Shown piece by piece: positions 33,532 through 42,085 of a stretch of DNA of 42,085 nt. Under the pieces are notes generated by a model. The model was not told the DNA's origin and did no database searches. It worked only from the letters and a program-made list of their open reading frames with translations. The stretch spans positions 1 to 42,085 of the forward strand of contig NZ_CAKE01000019.1 of the NCBI RefSeq assembly GCF_000296835.1. The letters are read 5' to 3'. The stretch comes from Lactobacillus hominis DSM 23910 = CRBIP 24.179. Lineage in GTDB: Bacteria; Bacillota; Bacilli; Lactobacillales; Lactobacillaceae. A program made the position numbers and the translations under genes. The number at the start of each line of letters is the position of its first letter. The first letter of the stretch is position 1.

Positions 33532-35067
33532 CTAGTACACCACAAGTCCAATTGCTAGAAAAGCTAAGCAGAGACCAAATTCAATTACTAATAATTTCCA
33601 ACAAAACTTAAACCATTTATCAAAGCCAATGTTAACCATCATCAAACTCATCAAAATTAACCCTGTTGGAGCAACTAAAGAGATAAAACCTTGTCCCCAG
33701 TTATAAGCATCGATAATGCTTGCGCGATCAATCCCAACAACATTAGCCAATGGCGCCATAATTGGCATTGATAATACAGCAAGTCCTGATGAAGATTGAA
33801 TAAAGAAGCCTAAAACAATGAAAATTATAAACATAAACCAGATAAAGAGCAACGGCGGCATACCTGATACTTGCTTACTAAAAAAGTACATAATGGTATC
33901 GCTAGTATGGCTTTCTTCCATAATAATCGATACCGCACGAGCAAGTCCAATTGTTAAGGCAACTCCTAATAAATCTGCAGCACCGTTAACAAAGCTTTCA
34001 ATAAATTTATGTTCATTTAGTCCAGATACTACTGCCAAAACATAGCCTGCAGCTAAGAAAACTACTGAAATTTCTGTAAAGTACCACCCCTTTTGCTGTA
34101 CGCCCCAGATCATGACGATAAAGGCAATTGCAAAGGTCAAAAGCGTTAGTTTTTGACGTAAGGTAAACTTAAAGTCTTTTTTATCTTTGTCATTTTGCAA
34201 GTATTCCTGATCTTCTTTTGCAAATTCATTGTAAACATATGATGCTTTAGGATTCTTTTGTACTTTTTTGGCATAAACAATGACATAGATCATTCCGACA
34301 ATCACGCAAGTTGCCCACATCACAACTCTCAGTGGCAATGCATCCGTAAAGTTAACGCCAGCAGTATTAGAAGCAATTACTGTCGAGAACGGATTAATTG
34401 TCGAAGCCATTGTACCAATACTAGTCCCTAAAAAGATTGTCGCAACTACCGTCATCCTGTCAAAACCGGCAAGCAAAAATACCGGAATTAAAATTGGATA
34501 AAAGGCCATCGTCTCTTCAGCTAAGCCAAAAGTAGTCCCGCCAATGGCAATTAATCCCATTACTAAAACAATCAATAAAACTTGCTTACCTTGAATCTTT
34601 TTAGATAAAGCCTGCATCCCGGCATCGATGGCACCGTTAGCATGAACTACGCCAATACAACCACCTAAAATCAGCACAAAGGCAATAATATCAATTGATT
34701 GTGCAATACCATTTACTTGCGATGAAAGAAATTGGAATACCGCACCGCCCAGCGTTGGCTTTTTCATATTGATTCTTTTATAAGAATCAGGAATTGCTAC
34801 CGGCTTATAAATCGTGCCGTTTTTGAACTTATCGACTTTGATTTTAACTTTATATTTATCAAGAGTTTTCTGCGTAGCAGGCTCTTTCTTAGTAGAACCA
34901 TTTGGATTTGTGACAACGAAATTTTGATTAGTCGTGTCATAAGCAATCGTTGCATAATTTCCTGATGGAATAAAGAAAGTTAAAATTTGAACCAGCAGCA
35001 ACACAATAATGATTACTGTGTAAGCTGTTGGAAACTGATGCTTTTTCTTTTTTGCTACTTCAACCAT
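33532..35067 (-). CDS. YfcC-family carrier (C4-dicarboxylate / basic amino acid type)
   Basis: A 511-residue membrane protein with about 12-13 helices and one extracytoplasmic loop near residues 40-105. The paired Gly-Gly-Thr-Thr-Phe-Gly-Leu-Ala-Glu-Glu (about 176-185) and Gln-Ser-Ser-Ser-Gly-Leu-Ala (about 423-429) hairpin motifs fit the DcuC/YfcC/ArcD-like superfamily. Substrate cannot be told: dicarboxylates, basic amino acids or peptides are all reported in relatives. No arginine deiminase or malate genes adjoin it. Confidence 0.8.
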   Translation of the reverse strand: MVEVAKKKKHQFPTAYTVIIIVLLLVQILTFFIPSGNYATIAYDTTNQNFVVTNPNGSTKKEPATQKTLDKYKVKIKVDKFKNGTIYKPVAIPDSYKRINMKKPTLGGAVFQFLSSQVNGIAQSIDIIAFVLILGGCIGVVHANGAIDAGMQALSKKIQGKQVLLIVLVMGLIAIGGTTFGLAEETMAFYPILIPVFLLAGFDRMTVVATIFLGTSIGTMASTINPFSTVIASNTAGVNFTDALPLRVVMWATCVIVGMIYVIVYAKKVQKNPKASYVYNEFAKEDQEYLQNDKDKKDFKFTLRQKLTLLTFAIAFIVMIWGVQQKGWYFTEISVVFLAAGYVLAVVSGLNEHKFIESFVNGAADLLGVALTIGLARAVSIIMEESHTSDTIMYFFSKQVSGMPPLLFIWFMFIIFIVLGFFIQSSSGLAVLSMPIMAPLANVVGIDRASIIDAYNWGQGFISLVAPTGLILMSLMMVNIGFDKWFKFCWKLLVIEFGLCLAFLAIGLVVY

Positions 35068-35146
35068 AATAATGCTCCTTAGCTTTTACTATATAGATAC
35101 ACTTTTATTATAGTTGAAAAGTAAATAAATTACACCGCTTTCATAA

Positions 35147-35179
35147 ATAAAAACTGATGGTTATTTTCAGCCATCAGTT
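35147..35179 (-). terminator. Terminator of the pst-phoU operon
   Basis: Minus-strand AACTGATGG, loop of ten, CCATCAGTT followed by Ts. Lies about 20 bases after the phoU stop and ends the six-gene unit. Confidence 0.85.
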
Positions 35180-35199
35180 ATACTTGTATATTTTACATA

Positions 35200-35886
35200 T
35201 TATAAATTATTCATCACATTTTCGTCATTGGATGAATTTAAATCGACCAATTCACCGCTTGTTTTATAAACTACCCATTGAGCTAGGTTAACAACGTGAT
35301 CGCCGATTCTTTCTAAAAGACGAATTACCATAAAGTAACTTGATGAAGCTACTGCCGATTCAGGATCTTCCTTGATTCCTTCAATAATTGCTTTACGTGC
35401 TTTAACGTATAATTCATCAACTTCATTGTCTTTGGCAGCGACATCACGAGCGAGTTTTTCATCGGATTGAATAAATGATTTCAAAACTTGATCAAGCATA
35501 AAAGTTACTCGATCAGACATTTCTTTAATTAGATCTTCAACTTCAGGAATACGTTTATTTCCTTTAACGCGAATGGTTTCCCAAGCAATCGACATTGCAT
35601 TTTCACCAATTCGCTCTAAGTCAGTAATTGCCTTCAAAATTGAAATTACATTTCTAAAATCGCTAGCTACAGGTTGCTGAAGAGCCATTAATTTCAAAGT
35701 TCTTTTTTCAACCTTTAAGGCCATTTTCGAGATCTTTTGATCATCTTTGACGATTTCTTGAGCAGCTTTTTTATCATGATCAATAAATGCTTGCGTTGCA
35801 TTTTCAATTTGCTCGCTGACGTCAATTACCATATTCATGAAACGGGTGTTAAGTTTTTTTAACTCATCTAAGAAAACTTCATGCAT
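35200..35886 (-). CDS. phoU: Phosphate transport regulator PhoU
   Basis: 228 residues made of two three-helix PhoU repeats with the metal-binding Glu/Asp pattern Arg-Ile-Gly-Glu-Asn-Ala near 93-98 and Arg-Ile-Gly-Asp-His near 193-197. PhoU restrains Pst transport and signals phosphate status to a PhoR-type kinase. Last gene of the pst operon, 14 bases after pstB. Confidence 0.95.
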   Translation of the reverse strand: MHEVFLDELKKLNTRFMNMVIDVSEQIENATQAFIDHDKKAAQEIVKDDQKISKMALKVEKRTLKLMALQQPVASDFRNVISILKAITDLERIGENAMSIAWETIRVKGNKRIPEVEDLIKEMSDRVTFMLDQVLKSFIQSDEKLARDVAAKDNEVDELYVKARKAIIEGIKEDPESAVASSSYFMVIRLLERIGDHVVNLAQWVVYKTSGELVDLNSSNDENVMNNL

Positions 35887-35900
35887 TATATTTGCTCCTT

Positions 35901-36656
35901 TTATCCAAAACGTCCATTCAAATAATCACTAGTTATTTGCTTTTGCGGCTTCATAAACATATCACTGGTTGTACCATATTCTACTAAATCGCCATTCATG
36001 AAAAATGCGGTCATATCAGAGATACGACTGGCTTGCTGCAAATTGTGAGTAACCATAATGAAAGTAAAATCATTTTTTAAATTTAACAAAGTCTCTTCAA
36101 TTTCTGATGAAGAAATTGGGTCAAGCGCACTGGTTGGCTCATCAAGTAAAACCACTTTAGGATGAACCGCCAAAGCACGTGCGATACAAATTCTTTGCTG
36201 TTGCCCACCAGAAAAACTTTGCGCATTTTTATTAAGATCATCTTTAATTTCGCGCCAAATCGCAGCTTGCTTTAAGCTTTCTTCTACGCGCTGATCGATA
36301 AGTTCTTTATCCTTAATTCCTGCTAGCTTTAAACCATAAGCAATATTGTTATACACCGAAAATGGAAACGGAGTCGGTTGTTGAAAAACCATCCCGACTT
36401 CTTTTCTTAGCCAAACCAGGTCAGTTTTAGGACTATAGATATTTTGATCTTCAAATTTTATTTTGCCAGTAATTTCTACATTGGCAATATCATCATTCAT
36501 TCGGTTAATGCAGCGCAAAAAAGTAGACTTACCGCATCCCGACGGCCCTAAAAGAGCAGTCAATTCATTTTGCTTGAAGTCCATCGTAATACCATGAAGT
36601 GCTTCAAAGTTTCCATAGCTTAAATGAACATCTTTACTTGAAATAATCGTCGACAT
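35901..36656 (-). CDS. pstB: Phosphate ABC transporter ATPase (second copy)
   Basis: 251-residue ATPase of the Pst importer. Walker A Gly-Pro-Ser-Gly-Cys-Gly-Lys-Ser (37-44), signature Phe-Ser-Gly-Gly-Gln-Gln-Gln-Arg (148-155), Walker B Val-Val-Leu-Leu-Asp-Glu-Pro and the His of the switch region are all complete. It lies 8 bases after the first pstB; the two proteins are paralogues of nearly the same length, differing most in the N-terminal 20 residues. Confidence 0.95.
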   Translation of the reverse strand: MSTIISSKDVHLSYGNFEALHGITMDFKQNELTALLGPSGCGKSTFLRCINRMNDDIANVEITGKIKFEDQNIYSPKTDLVWLRKEVGMVFQQPTPFPFSVYNNIAYGLKLAGIKDKELIDQRVEESLKQAAIWREIKDDLNKNAQSFSGGQQQRICIARALAVHPKVVLLDEPTSALDPISSSEIEETLLNLKNDFTFIMVTHNLQQASRISDMTAFFMNGDLVEYGTTSDMFMKPQKQITSDYLNGRFG

Positions 36657-36664
36657 TTTTACCT

Positions 36665-37465
36665 CTAACCAAAACTTCCACGAATATAATCTTCAGTAAT
36701 TTGCCCTTGAGGATTAGTGAAGATATTTTCAGTAGTGTTATATTCCAATACATGCCCTAAATGGAAAAAGGCCGTGTAGTCAGAAATACGACTAGCCTGC
36801 TGCATATTGTGCGTAACCATAATCATTGAATAATCGCTACGTAGCTGTTTTAAAGTATCTTCTAATTTAGAAGTAGATACTGGATCAAGCGCACTCGCTG
36901 GTTCATCCAATAATAAAACTTCTGGCTTTAAAGCTAATGCACGTGCAATGCATAAACGTTGCTGCTGTCCACCAGATAAAGCAAGTGCACTCTTATTTAA
37001 TTTATCTTTTACTTCGTCCCATAAAGCCGCAGCACGCAAACTTTCTTCGACAATCTGATCTAATTTTTGCTTATCTTTTTCACCGTTGGCAACTAAAGCA
37101 TAAGTAATATTATCTCTGATTGATTTTGGAAAAGGATTAGGCTTTTGAAAGACCATCCCGATGTTTTTTCTTAACTCATAGACATTAATATTATCAGCAT
37201 TAATATCTAAGTCATGGTACCAAATCTTGCCATCAATACGCGCAATCTTATCATTCATGCGATTTAAGCAGCGTAAAAATGTTGATTTACCAGAACCTGA
37301 TCCGCCAATCAAAGCAGTAATTGTCTTTTTCTTAAATCCCAAACTTGCATCAAAAAGTTTTTGGGTAACTCCCCCATAAAAAACACTTAAATCTTGTGTC
37401 GAGATAATTTGTTCATCTTTATCGAAATGAACAATATGAGGCTTTACTTCTTTAACATCTTGCAT
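36665..37465 (-). CDS. pstB: Phosphate ABC transporter ATPase (first copy)
   Basis: 266 residues, with an N-terminal extension of about 15 compared with the second copy. Walker A Gly-Gly-Ser-Gly-Ser-Gly-Lys-Ser (53-60), signature Leu-Ser-Gly-Gly-Gln-Gln-Gln-Arg and Walker B are complete. Tandem pstB genes occur in many Firmicutes; they may form a heterodimer or act as alternates. 12 bases after pstA. Confidence 0.95.
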   Translation of the reverse strand: MQDVKEVKPHIVHFDKDEQIISTQDLSVFYGGVTQKLFDASLGFKKKTITALIGGSGSGKSTFLRCLNRMNDKIARIDGKIWYHDLDINADNINVYELRKNIGMVFQKPNPFPKSIRDNITYALVANGEKDKQKLDQIVEESLRAAALWDEVKDKLNKSALALSGGQQQRLCIARALALKPEVLLLDEPASALDPVSTSKLEDTLKQLRSDYSMIMVTHNMQQASRISDYTAFFHLGHVLEYNTTENIFTNPQGQITEDYIRGSFG

Positions 37466-37477
37466 TTTTTACCTCTA

Positions 37478-38371
37478 TTATGAAGCTTTCGCAGCTGTCA
37501 ATTTACGATATAAATGGTTTCCTAACGCACGCGAACCTAAATTGAAAATAATTACAACGATAATCAATAATGCTGAAGTGGCAGCTGAAACAACAGTAGC
37601 ATCTGGAATAATACCTTCTGTATTAACTTTCCAAATATGTACAGCCAAGGTTTCAGCTGGACGCATGATATTTAAAAAACTAGTCGGGCTAAAAGGATTC
37701 CAGTTAGCATAATCAATTGTTGAACCACTTTGACCAGCAGTATAAATTAAAGCTGCTGCTTCACCAAAAATACGTCCTGCACTCAAAATTAAACCAGTTA
37801 AAATTCCTGGTAAAGCAGCCGGCAAAACAATACCGCGAATTGTCTTCCAGTTCGATAATCCTAAAGCAAGTCCTGCATCACGCTGAGCTTGCGAAACGCC
37901 ATCAATAGCTTGTTCAAAGTTGCTGGTTAAAGTTGGTAAATTGAAAAAAGTTAATGCCAAAGCTCCGGCTAAAATTGAAAATCCAAAGTTAAATTGAACA
38001 ACAAATAATAAATAACCAAAAAGTCCCACAACAATTGAAGGAAGCGAGCTTAAAATTTCAATTGTCGTCCTAATTAAACTAGTAAACCAATTATCGCTGG
38101 CATATTCTGCCAAATAAATGGCTGCGCCTAAAGCAATAGGGATAGAAATAATCATCGTTAAAATCAGCAAATAAACCGAATTAAACAATTGATCCCTAAC
38201 TCCGCCGCCTGCTTGAAAAGAAGACGCTTCTGAGCTCAAAAAGTGCCAGGATAAATGAGGAACTCCAGAAATTAAGATATTACCCAAAATTCCAATTAAA
38301 ATAATGACAACAATACTTACTAAGGTATAAATTCCAGCAGTTGCAACTTTATTTGCAGTTCTTGGATTCAT
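37478..38371 (-). CDS. pstA: Phosphate ABC transporter permease PstA
   Basis: 297-residue membrane subunit with six helices. The coupling-helix pattern Ala-Gly-Leu-Ala-Leu-Gly-Leu-Ser-Asn-Trp-Lys-Thr-Ile (the EAA loop) near residue 165 contacts PstB. The start overlaps the pstC stop as TAATG. Confidence 0.95.
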   Translation of the reverse strand: MNPRTANKVATAGIYTLVSIVVIILIGILGNILISGVPHLSWHFLSSEASSFQAGGGVRDQLFNSVYLLILTMIISIPIALGAAIYLAEYASDNWFTSLIRTTIEILSSLPSIVVGLFGYLLFVVQFNFGFSILAGALALTFFNLPTLTSNFEQAIDGVSQAQRDAGLALGLSNWKTIRGIVLPAALPGILTGLILSAGRIFGEAAALIYTAGQSGSTIDYANWNPFSPTSFLNIMRPAETLAVHIWKVNTEGIIPDATVVSAATSALLIIVVIIFNLGSRALGNHLYRKLTAAKAS

Positions 38372-39366
38372 TATTTTTGTCCCTTTCTACCAATCAGGCG
38401 AACTAAGAAATTGAAAAATAGTGCCATAATCAACAACAATAATGCTAAAGACCATAAGGCATTGTTTGGCAATGTCCCCATGACAGTATTACCCATTTGA
38501 CTAGTAAGTTGACTCGTTAAAGTAGCTGCTGGACTTACCAAGTTATAAGGCATAAGGACTGCATTACCAATTACCATTTGTACAGCTAGTGCTTCACCAA
38601 AGGCACGTGCCATCCCAAAAATAACTGCCGTCAAAATCCTTGGAGTCGCTACTCTTAAAACCACCTTATAGATAGTTTGCCAGTGCGTTGCACCAAGGGC
38701 AGCAGAAGCTTGACGATAATGATTAGGAACTGCTTTTAAAGCATCAACTGTTAGTGAAGTAATTGTTGGCAAAACCATAACAAATAAAACTAAAGTAGCT
38801 GACAAAATACCAAAACCAGTTCCGCCAAAAATCGATCTAATGAAAGGCACAATAATTGATAATCCCAAAAATCCGTACACTACAGAAGGAATACCAACTA
38901 ATAATTCAATTACCGATTGCAAAAAGCGACTGCCCTTTTTAGACGAATATTCGGTCATGAATAAAGCAACTGCAATAGCAAATGGCGTTGCCACAATTGC
39001 GGCTAATAATGTAACCGAAAAAGACGTTACAATCATTGCTAAAGCACCGACATGGTTCCTGCCTTCGCCAGGATCCCAATCGCTAGATGACAAAAAATGC
39101 CAAACATTAACATGATTTTGGGTAAAAGTCGCTATTCCATGAACAGCAATAAAGCCAATAATTGATACAACTAAAATAATAATCAATAAAATCGCTGCGT
39201 AAGTTAAACCTTTGCCCCAGTATTCCTGACGTGTTTCCTTTGAAGGCTTAGTTAATTTTTCAACATCAGCTTTTTCAGCACCGATTTTTTTAAGTTTAAC
39301 ATGCGGAACTTTTTGCTCGGCTAAAGCTTGGTTAACGACCTGTTTTAAATCTTCTTTTTTGTCCAT
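38371..39366 (-). CDS. pstC: Phosphate ABC transporter permease PstC
   Basis: 331-residue permease with six helices after a hydrophilic N-terminal extension of about 45 residues. The EAA loop reads Ala-Ser-Ala-Ala-Leu-Gly-Ala-Thr-His-Trp-Gln-Thr near 225. Two bases after pstS and overlapping pstA by one base. Confidence 0.95.
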   Translation of the reverse strand: MDKKEDLKQVVNQALAEQKVPHVKLKKIGAEKADVEKLTKPSKETRQEYWGKGLTYAAILLIIILVVSIIGFIAVHGIATFTQNHVNVWHFLSSSDWDPGEGRNHVGALAMIVTSFSVTLLAAIVATPFAIAVALFMTEYSSKKGSRFLQSVIELLVGIPSVVYGFLGLSIIVPFIRSIFGGTGFGILSATLVLFVMVLPTITSLTVDALKAVPNHYRQASAALGATHWQTIYKVVLRVATPRILTAVIFGMARAFGEALAVQMVIGNAVLMPYNLVSPAATLTSQLTSQMGNTVMGTLPNNALWSLALLLLIMALFFNFLVRLIGRKGQK

Positions 39367-39368
39367 AT

Positions 39369-40244
39369 TTAATCCTTAGATAAAGATACGACTTGATTCT
39401 TGCTATTACGATAAATCTTCATGTCATCGATACTAATATAACCCAACTTAGGTACTAGATCTTTTTGCACCTTGCTTGAGAGCATATAATCAATAAAAGA
39501 CTTTGTAGCTTTATTAGGTTTACCCTTAGTATACATATGTTCATAAGACCATAATTGCCAATGATTCGTAGTAATATTTTTATTAGTTGGGGTAATATTA
39601 TCAATACTCAGTTTTTGAATATTTTTATCGTTAGCATATGGCAAGGATATGTAAGAAATTGCTCCCGGCGTTGAACTAACAATTCTGCGCACAGTACCGT
39701 TTGAGTCTTGCTCTTGAGCCTTTATTGGTTTTTGTCCATTTAAAATTAAGCTTTCAAAACTCGACCGAGTTCCGCTACCTTTAGAACGATTGATCACAGT
39801 AATGGCAATATTTTTGCCGCCTAATTGTTTCCAGTTAGTTACTTTGCCTGTGAAAACTTGAGCCAATTGCGCTTTAGTTAAATTCTTGATTCCAACATCT
39901 TTATTAACAATTGGAACAATTCCAACTACAGCAACAAGATAGTCCTGTAGCTTTTTAGCATCGATTCCTTTTTGCGTCTGCGCAAATACATCGGAAGTTC
40001 CGATTTCAACTGCGCCAGCTTGAACCTGACTCAAACCAGTTCCAGAACCTCCACCTTGAACAACAATATTGCTGTCAGGATGCGATAAGCGATAATCATT
40101 TCCAGCTTGTTCAGCTAGAAGCTGCATTGCAGAAGAGCCGACAATAGTAACTTTTTCACCATTATTTTGACAGGCACTAAGTAAATTCACTGCCAAAATT
40201 GTGATAAAAATTAAGATAAACTTTCTTAACCTATGCTTTTTCAT
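39369..40244 (-). CDS. pstS: Phosphate-binding lipoprotein PstS
   Basis: 291-residue solute-binding protein. N-terminal signal ends in the lipobox Leu-Leu-Ser-Ala-Cys, with Cys25 as the lipid anchor. Phosphate-contact loops Gly-Ser-Ser-Ala, Gly-Gly-Gly-Ser-Gly-Thr-Gly and Ser-Lys-Gly-Ser-Gly-Thr-Arg are in the usual order. First gene of the operon; GGAGA ribosome site. No clear PhoP box was identified upstream in the 124-bp gap. Confidence 0.95.
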   Translation of the reverse strand: MKKHRLRKFILIFITILAVNLLSACQNNGEKVTIVGSSAMQLLAEQAGNDYRLSHPDSNIVVQGGGSGTGLSQVQAGAVEIGTSDVFAQTQKGIDAKKLQDYLVAVVGIVPIVNKDVGIKNLTKAQLAQVFTGKVTNWKQLGGKNIAITVINRSKGSGTRSSFESLILNGQKPIKAQEQDSNGTVRRIVSSTPGAISYISLPYANDKNIQKLSIDNITPTNKNITTNHWQLWSYEHMYTKGKPNKATKSFIDYMLSSKVQKDLVPKLGYISIDDMKIYRNSKNQVVSLSKD

Positions 40245-40330
40245 TAATAAGTCTCCAAAATATATTTTGATATCATGCGAGCATATTTAAAATTATTTTA
40301 CCATATTCTTTATCATACTTACCTTTTGCA

Positions 40331-40362
40331 AGAAAAAAGAAGTTGGAATTTCCAGCTTCTAT
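40331..40362 (-). terminator. Terminator of the GNAT gene
   Basis: Minus-strand GAAGCTGG, loop of five, CCAACTTC (one mismatch), then six Ts. Confidence 0.7.
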
Positions 40363-40368
40363 AAAAAA

Positions 40369-40893
40369 TTATTTTTTTCGTATGTTTTCATAAACATATG
40401 AAATTTCATTAGGGCGATAAACACCGTGCAGTTCGCCGACTTTAGTAAAGCCCATCTTATCGATTAAATGCTGCATTGCAGAATTATCTTCATGAGTGTC
40501 AATCCTGATTGAATCAATTTCAGGATGATTATCTCGCACTTGATCAATTACTCCTGTTAATAATTTTGTTGCATAACCATGACCTGCGTGATTAGAGTGG
40601 ATAGCGACACGATGAATTACGACGTATTTTTGAGTATCTAAGAGCCACTTGCGCTTCAAATTATCATAGGCATGATCTGGAGCAGGAACAATTGAAATTG
40701 CACCGACAGTTTCACCATCTTGCGAAACAGCTAGATATGCCCATCCATTTTCAACATCTTCTTTTATTTGATCCGGTGAAGGATAATCACCTTGCCATTG
40801 GTCAACACCATGTTCAGCCAATTGATTTGCACCATCTTTTAAAATTTCCATAATGTGGTCATAATCATCCATTGTTGCTTGTCTAAGTTTCAT
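40369..40893 (-). CDS. GNAT-family N-acetyltransferase
   Basis: 174-residue acyl-CoA N-acetyltransferase. The acetyl-CoA pyrophosphate loop reads His-Ala-Gly-His-Gly-Tyr-Ala (in place of Arg/Gln-x-x-Gly-x-Gly/Ala), followed by the helix and Asp-Ser-Ile-Arg-Ile-Asp-Thr strand of the fold. The start was set at ATG 40893: AAAGGG lies 9 bases upstream, whereas for the ATG at 40902 it directly abuts the start codon. Substrate unknown. Confidence 0.85.
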   Translation of the reverse strand: MKLRQATMDDYDHIMEILKDGANQLAEHGVDQWQGDYPSPDQIKEDVENGWAYLAVSQDGETVGAISIVPAPDHAYDNLKRKWLLDTQKYVVIHRVAIHSNHAGHGYATKLLTGVIDQVRDNHPEIDSIRIDTHEDNSAMQHLIDKMGFTKVGELHGVYRPNEISYVYENIRKK

Positions 40894-40977
40894 ATACTTC
40901 ATCCCTTTCGTTTTTTCTAAGCGTTAAATATTATAAGAAAAAACGATGCACTTGTAAAAGATTAGTAACTTAAAAAG

Positions 40978-40998
40978 CTATTTATTAAGATTTGCCAT
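40978..40998 (-). other. Six-codon reading frame with strong ribosome site
   Basis: On the minus strand the end of the EamA gene contains GGAGG followed 7 bases later by ATG and the frame Met-Ala-Asn-Leu-Asn-Lys-stop. It could be a minimal peptide, the start of a decayed gene, or chance. No terminator hairpin is visible behind it. Confidence 0.25.
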
Positions 40999-41000
40999 AA

Positions 41001-41924
41001 TCAGTCCTCCTGCTTTTTAGCTTTAATTTTATTTTTAGGCGAAATATTGAGTGCTAAAACAGCTACTAAAATTAAAACTGTTCCGAGCCAATCCATCAAC
41101 GACATCGATAAGTGAAAAAATAAAACTCCACCGATAGTCGCAGCCATCGGCTCAAAAGCATCCAGCAAACTGACAATAGCTGGTTTTACATAGCGCAAAG
41201 CATTTGCCATCATTTGAAATGGAATAATCGTTCCAATAATAATTACTGCAGATGTCAACAGCCATACTTGTGGTTTGTGTGGAATATTACCAAATTGCGG
41301 ATGAATAATAATTAGTCCAATTCTAGCAACTAGCATTCCCCATCCAGTTAAAACTAAACTAGATACTCTTTTAACAATATTTACCGGAATTAAAGTGTAG
41401 CTAGCTTCGCCTACAGCTGATAAAAAGCCAAAAAACAATGCGATTGGTGTAATTGCTAAATGATTAAATTTACCATGAGTTGCCAGCAAAAACACACCAA
41501 TAAAAGCACCAATTGCTGCAATAATATCTAAACGGCGGATAACTTGCTTATGAGTGAGTCCCAAGTAAGCTAAGACAAAAAAAGGTCCCATAAACTGTAG
41601 AATTGTTGCTACAGAAGCATTAGCTTTTTGAATTACTATGAAATAAAAAAGCTGCACTGGTAATAATCCTAACAGTCCATATGCCACAATCACTGATAAG
41701 TCACGTTTATTTTTCAATATTGCAAACGGCTTCTGACCTAAAGCTTGCGCCATAATGAGTAAAACTATTCCCGAAACAATCATTCGCGTTTGTGTCAGCC
41801 AAAGTGGCGTAATGCTCGCACTAAAATTAAATAAAGCTTCGCCAAATAAACCAGATATCCCCCACATAGTCGCAGCGCTGGCAGCTAAAATAGTCCACAG
41901 TTTTTGCTTGCTGATACTTTTCAT
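41001..41924 (-). CDS. EamA/DMT-superfamily transporter
   Basis: 307-residue permease with ten hydrophobic helices in two EamA repeats (about 12-145 and 160-290), and a Lys-rich C-terminus. Family members export amino acids or metabolites; substrate unknown. ATG follows GAGG by seven bases. The right IS lies 70 bases upstream with its transposase reading toward this gene, so its promoter region is partly made of IS-flanking sequence and read-through may raise expression. Confidence 0.85.
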   Translation of the reverse strand: MKSISKQKLWTILAASAATMWGISGLFGEALFNFSASITPLWLTQTRMIVSGIVLLIMAQALGQKPFAILKNKRDLSVIVAYGLLGLLPVQLFYFIVIQKANASVATILQFMGPFFVLAYLGLTHKQVIRRLDIIAAIGAFIGVFLLATHGKFNHLAITPIALFFGFLSAVGEASYTLIPVNIVKRVSSLVLTGWGMLVARIGLIIIHPQFGNIPHKPQVWLLTSAVIIIGTIIPFQMMANALRYVKPAIVSLLDAFEPMAATIGGVLFFHLSMSLMDWLGTVLILVAVLALNISPKNKIKAKKQED

Positions 41925-41967
41925 TACTCATCCTCATTATCCAGATTTTCTTTAATATAGTATCATT

Positions 41968-41993
41968 TTCAAAAAAATAAAGGAATCCATTTC
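41968..41993 (-). terminator. Half of a terminator split by the right IS
   Basis: Minus strand GGATTCCTTTATTTTTTT, the T-tailed arm expected at the 3' end of an intrinsic terminator; the opposite arm is not present on this side, and the IS begins five bases before it. Suggests that an upstream gene's terminator was interrupted. Confidence 0.4.
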
Positions 41994-42085
41994 TGATATG
42001 AACCCCAAATTTGGGACATATTATTAATTAGCTCTGTTTAAAACCATATTTCGATATTCTATCGGAGTATGGTTTTTTAGTACTG
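41994..42085 (-). mobile_element. 3' end of an IS3-family insertion sequence (right edge)
   Basis: Exact reverse complement of bases 1-90, plus two more bases. Terminal repeat begins TGATATG at 41994. The copy is inverted relative to the left one, with both 3' ends facing inward. Confidence 0.85.
42024..42085 (-). CDS. IS3-family transposase OrfB, C-terminal fragment
   Basis: Same 19 terminal codons as the left fragment, with TAA at 42024-42026 and the His-Thr-Pro-Ile-Glu-Tyr-Arg signature. Cut by the window edge. Direction is toward the EamA gene. Confidence 0.8.
   Translation of the reverse strand, partial: VLKNHTPIEYRNMVLNRAN

Noticed and set aside
1-42085. CRISPR arrays, prophage modules, toxin-antitoxin or restriction systems
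   Set aside because: No regularly spaced repeats, phage structural genes or recognised defence motifs were seen on either strand.

Overview
The window is AT-rich, has short Gram-positive-style intergenic gaps and strong AGGAGG-type ribosome binding sites. Its proteins (large xylulose-5-phosphate phosphoketolase, P3A-type proton ATPase, GtrA, recX, two pstB paralogues, Ntdp-like protein) point to a Lactobacillus of the gasseri/johnsonii group. This assignment rests on protein recognition only.

Both edges are pieces of the same insertion sequence. Bases 1-90 and 41994-42083 are perfect reverse complements. Each carries the last 19 codons of an IS3-family OrfB transposase and a terminal repeat ending in CA. 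The 3' ends of both copies face inward, so the window reads as a sequence bounded by two inverted IS copies, possibly an assembly contig that stopped in a repeat. Each copy appears to sit in the loop of a former intrinsic terminator.

Left part (about 0.1-13.6 kb): prfC and a CBS/CorC protein (translationally coupled), a small membrane protein, an Ntdp-like phosphatase overlapping a hypothetical gene, recX divergent from an rlmD-type RNA methyltransferase, a 328-bp gap holding a probable cre-controlled small RNA, a membrane-anchored alpha/beta hydrolase, galU, a YihY/BrkB membrane protein, map, then flavodoxin-gtrA facing mnaA (UDP-GlcNAc 2-epimerase). The galU, gtrA and mnaA genes all relate to cell-surface glycans. 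A tRNA-Arg(CCT) follows.

Middle (13.7-25 kb): a GH25-like protein / DEAD-box helicase / PTS EIIC operon, an APC amino-acid permease, hpt, a second CorC-type protein, two small membrane proteins of unknown role, a P-type proton pump and a nitroreductase.

Right part (25-42 kb): a pentose-use neighbourhood (xfp, DeoR- and GntR-type regulators, nucleoside hydrolase, rbsK-rpiA) that can take nucleoside ribose to ribulose-5-phosphate and, with an epimerase encoded elsewhere, into the phosphoketolase. An orphan pediocin/enterocin-type immunity-like gene sits behind the DeoR gene. Then come dps, a YfcC-type carrier, the full phosphate module pstS-pstC-pstA-pstB-pstB-phoU, a GNAT acetyltransferase and an EamA permease next to the right IS.

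Most of the window is ordinary core genome. The best leads are the IS-in-terminator pattern, the cre-controlled transcript at 6.6-6.85 kb, the helically phased repeats before the DeoR gene, the orphan immunity gene, and three proteins that lack expected catalytic or cofactor motifs. I see no CRISPR array, prophage, restriction or defence system.
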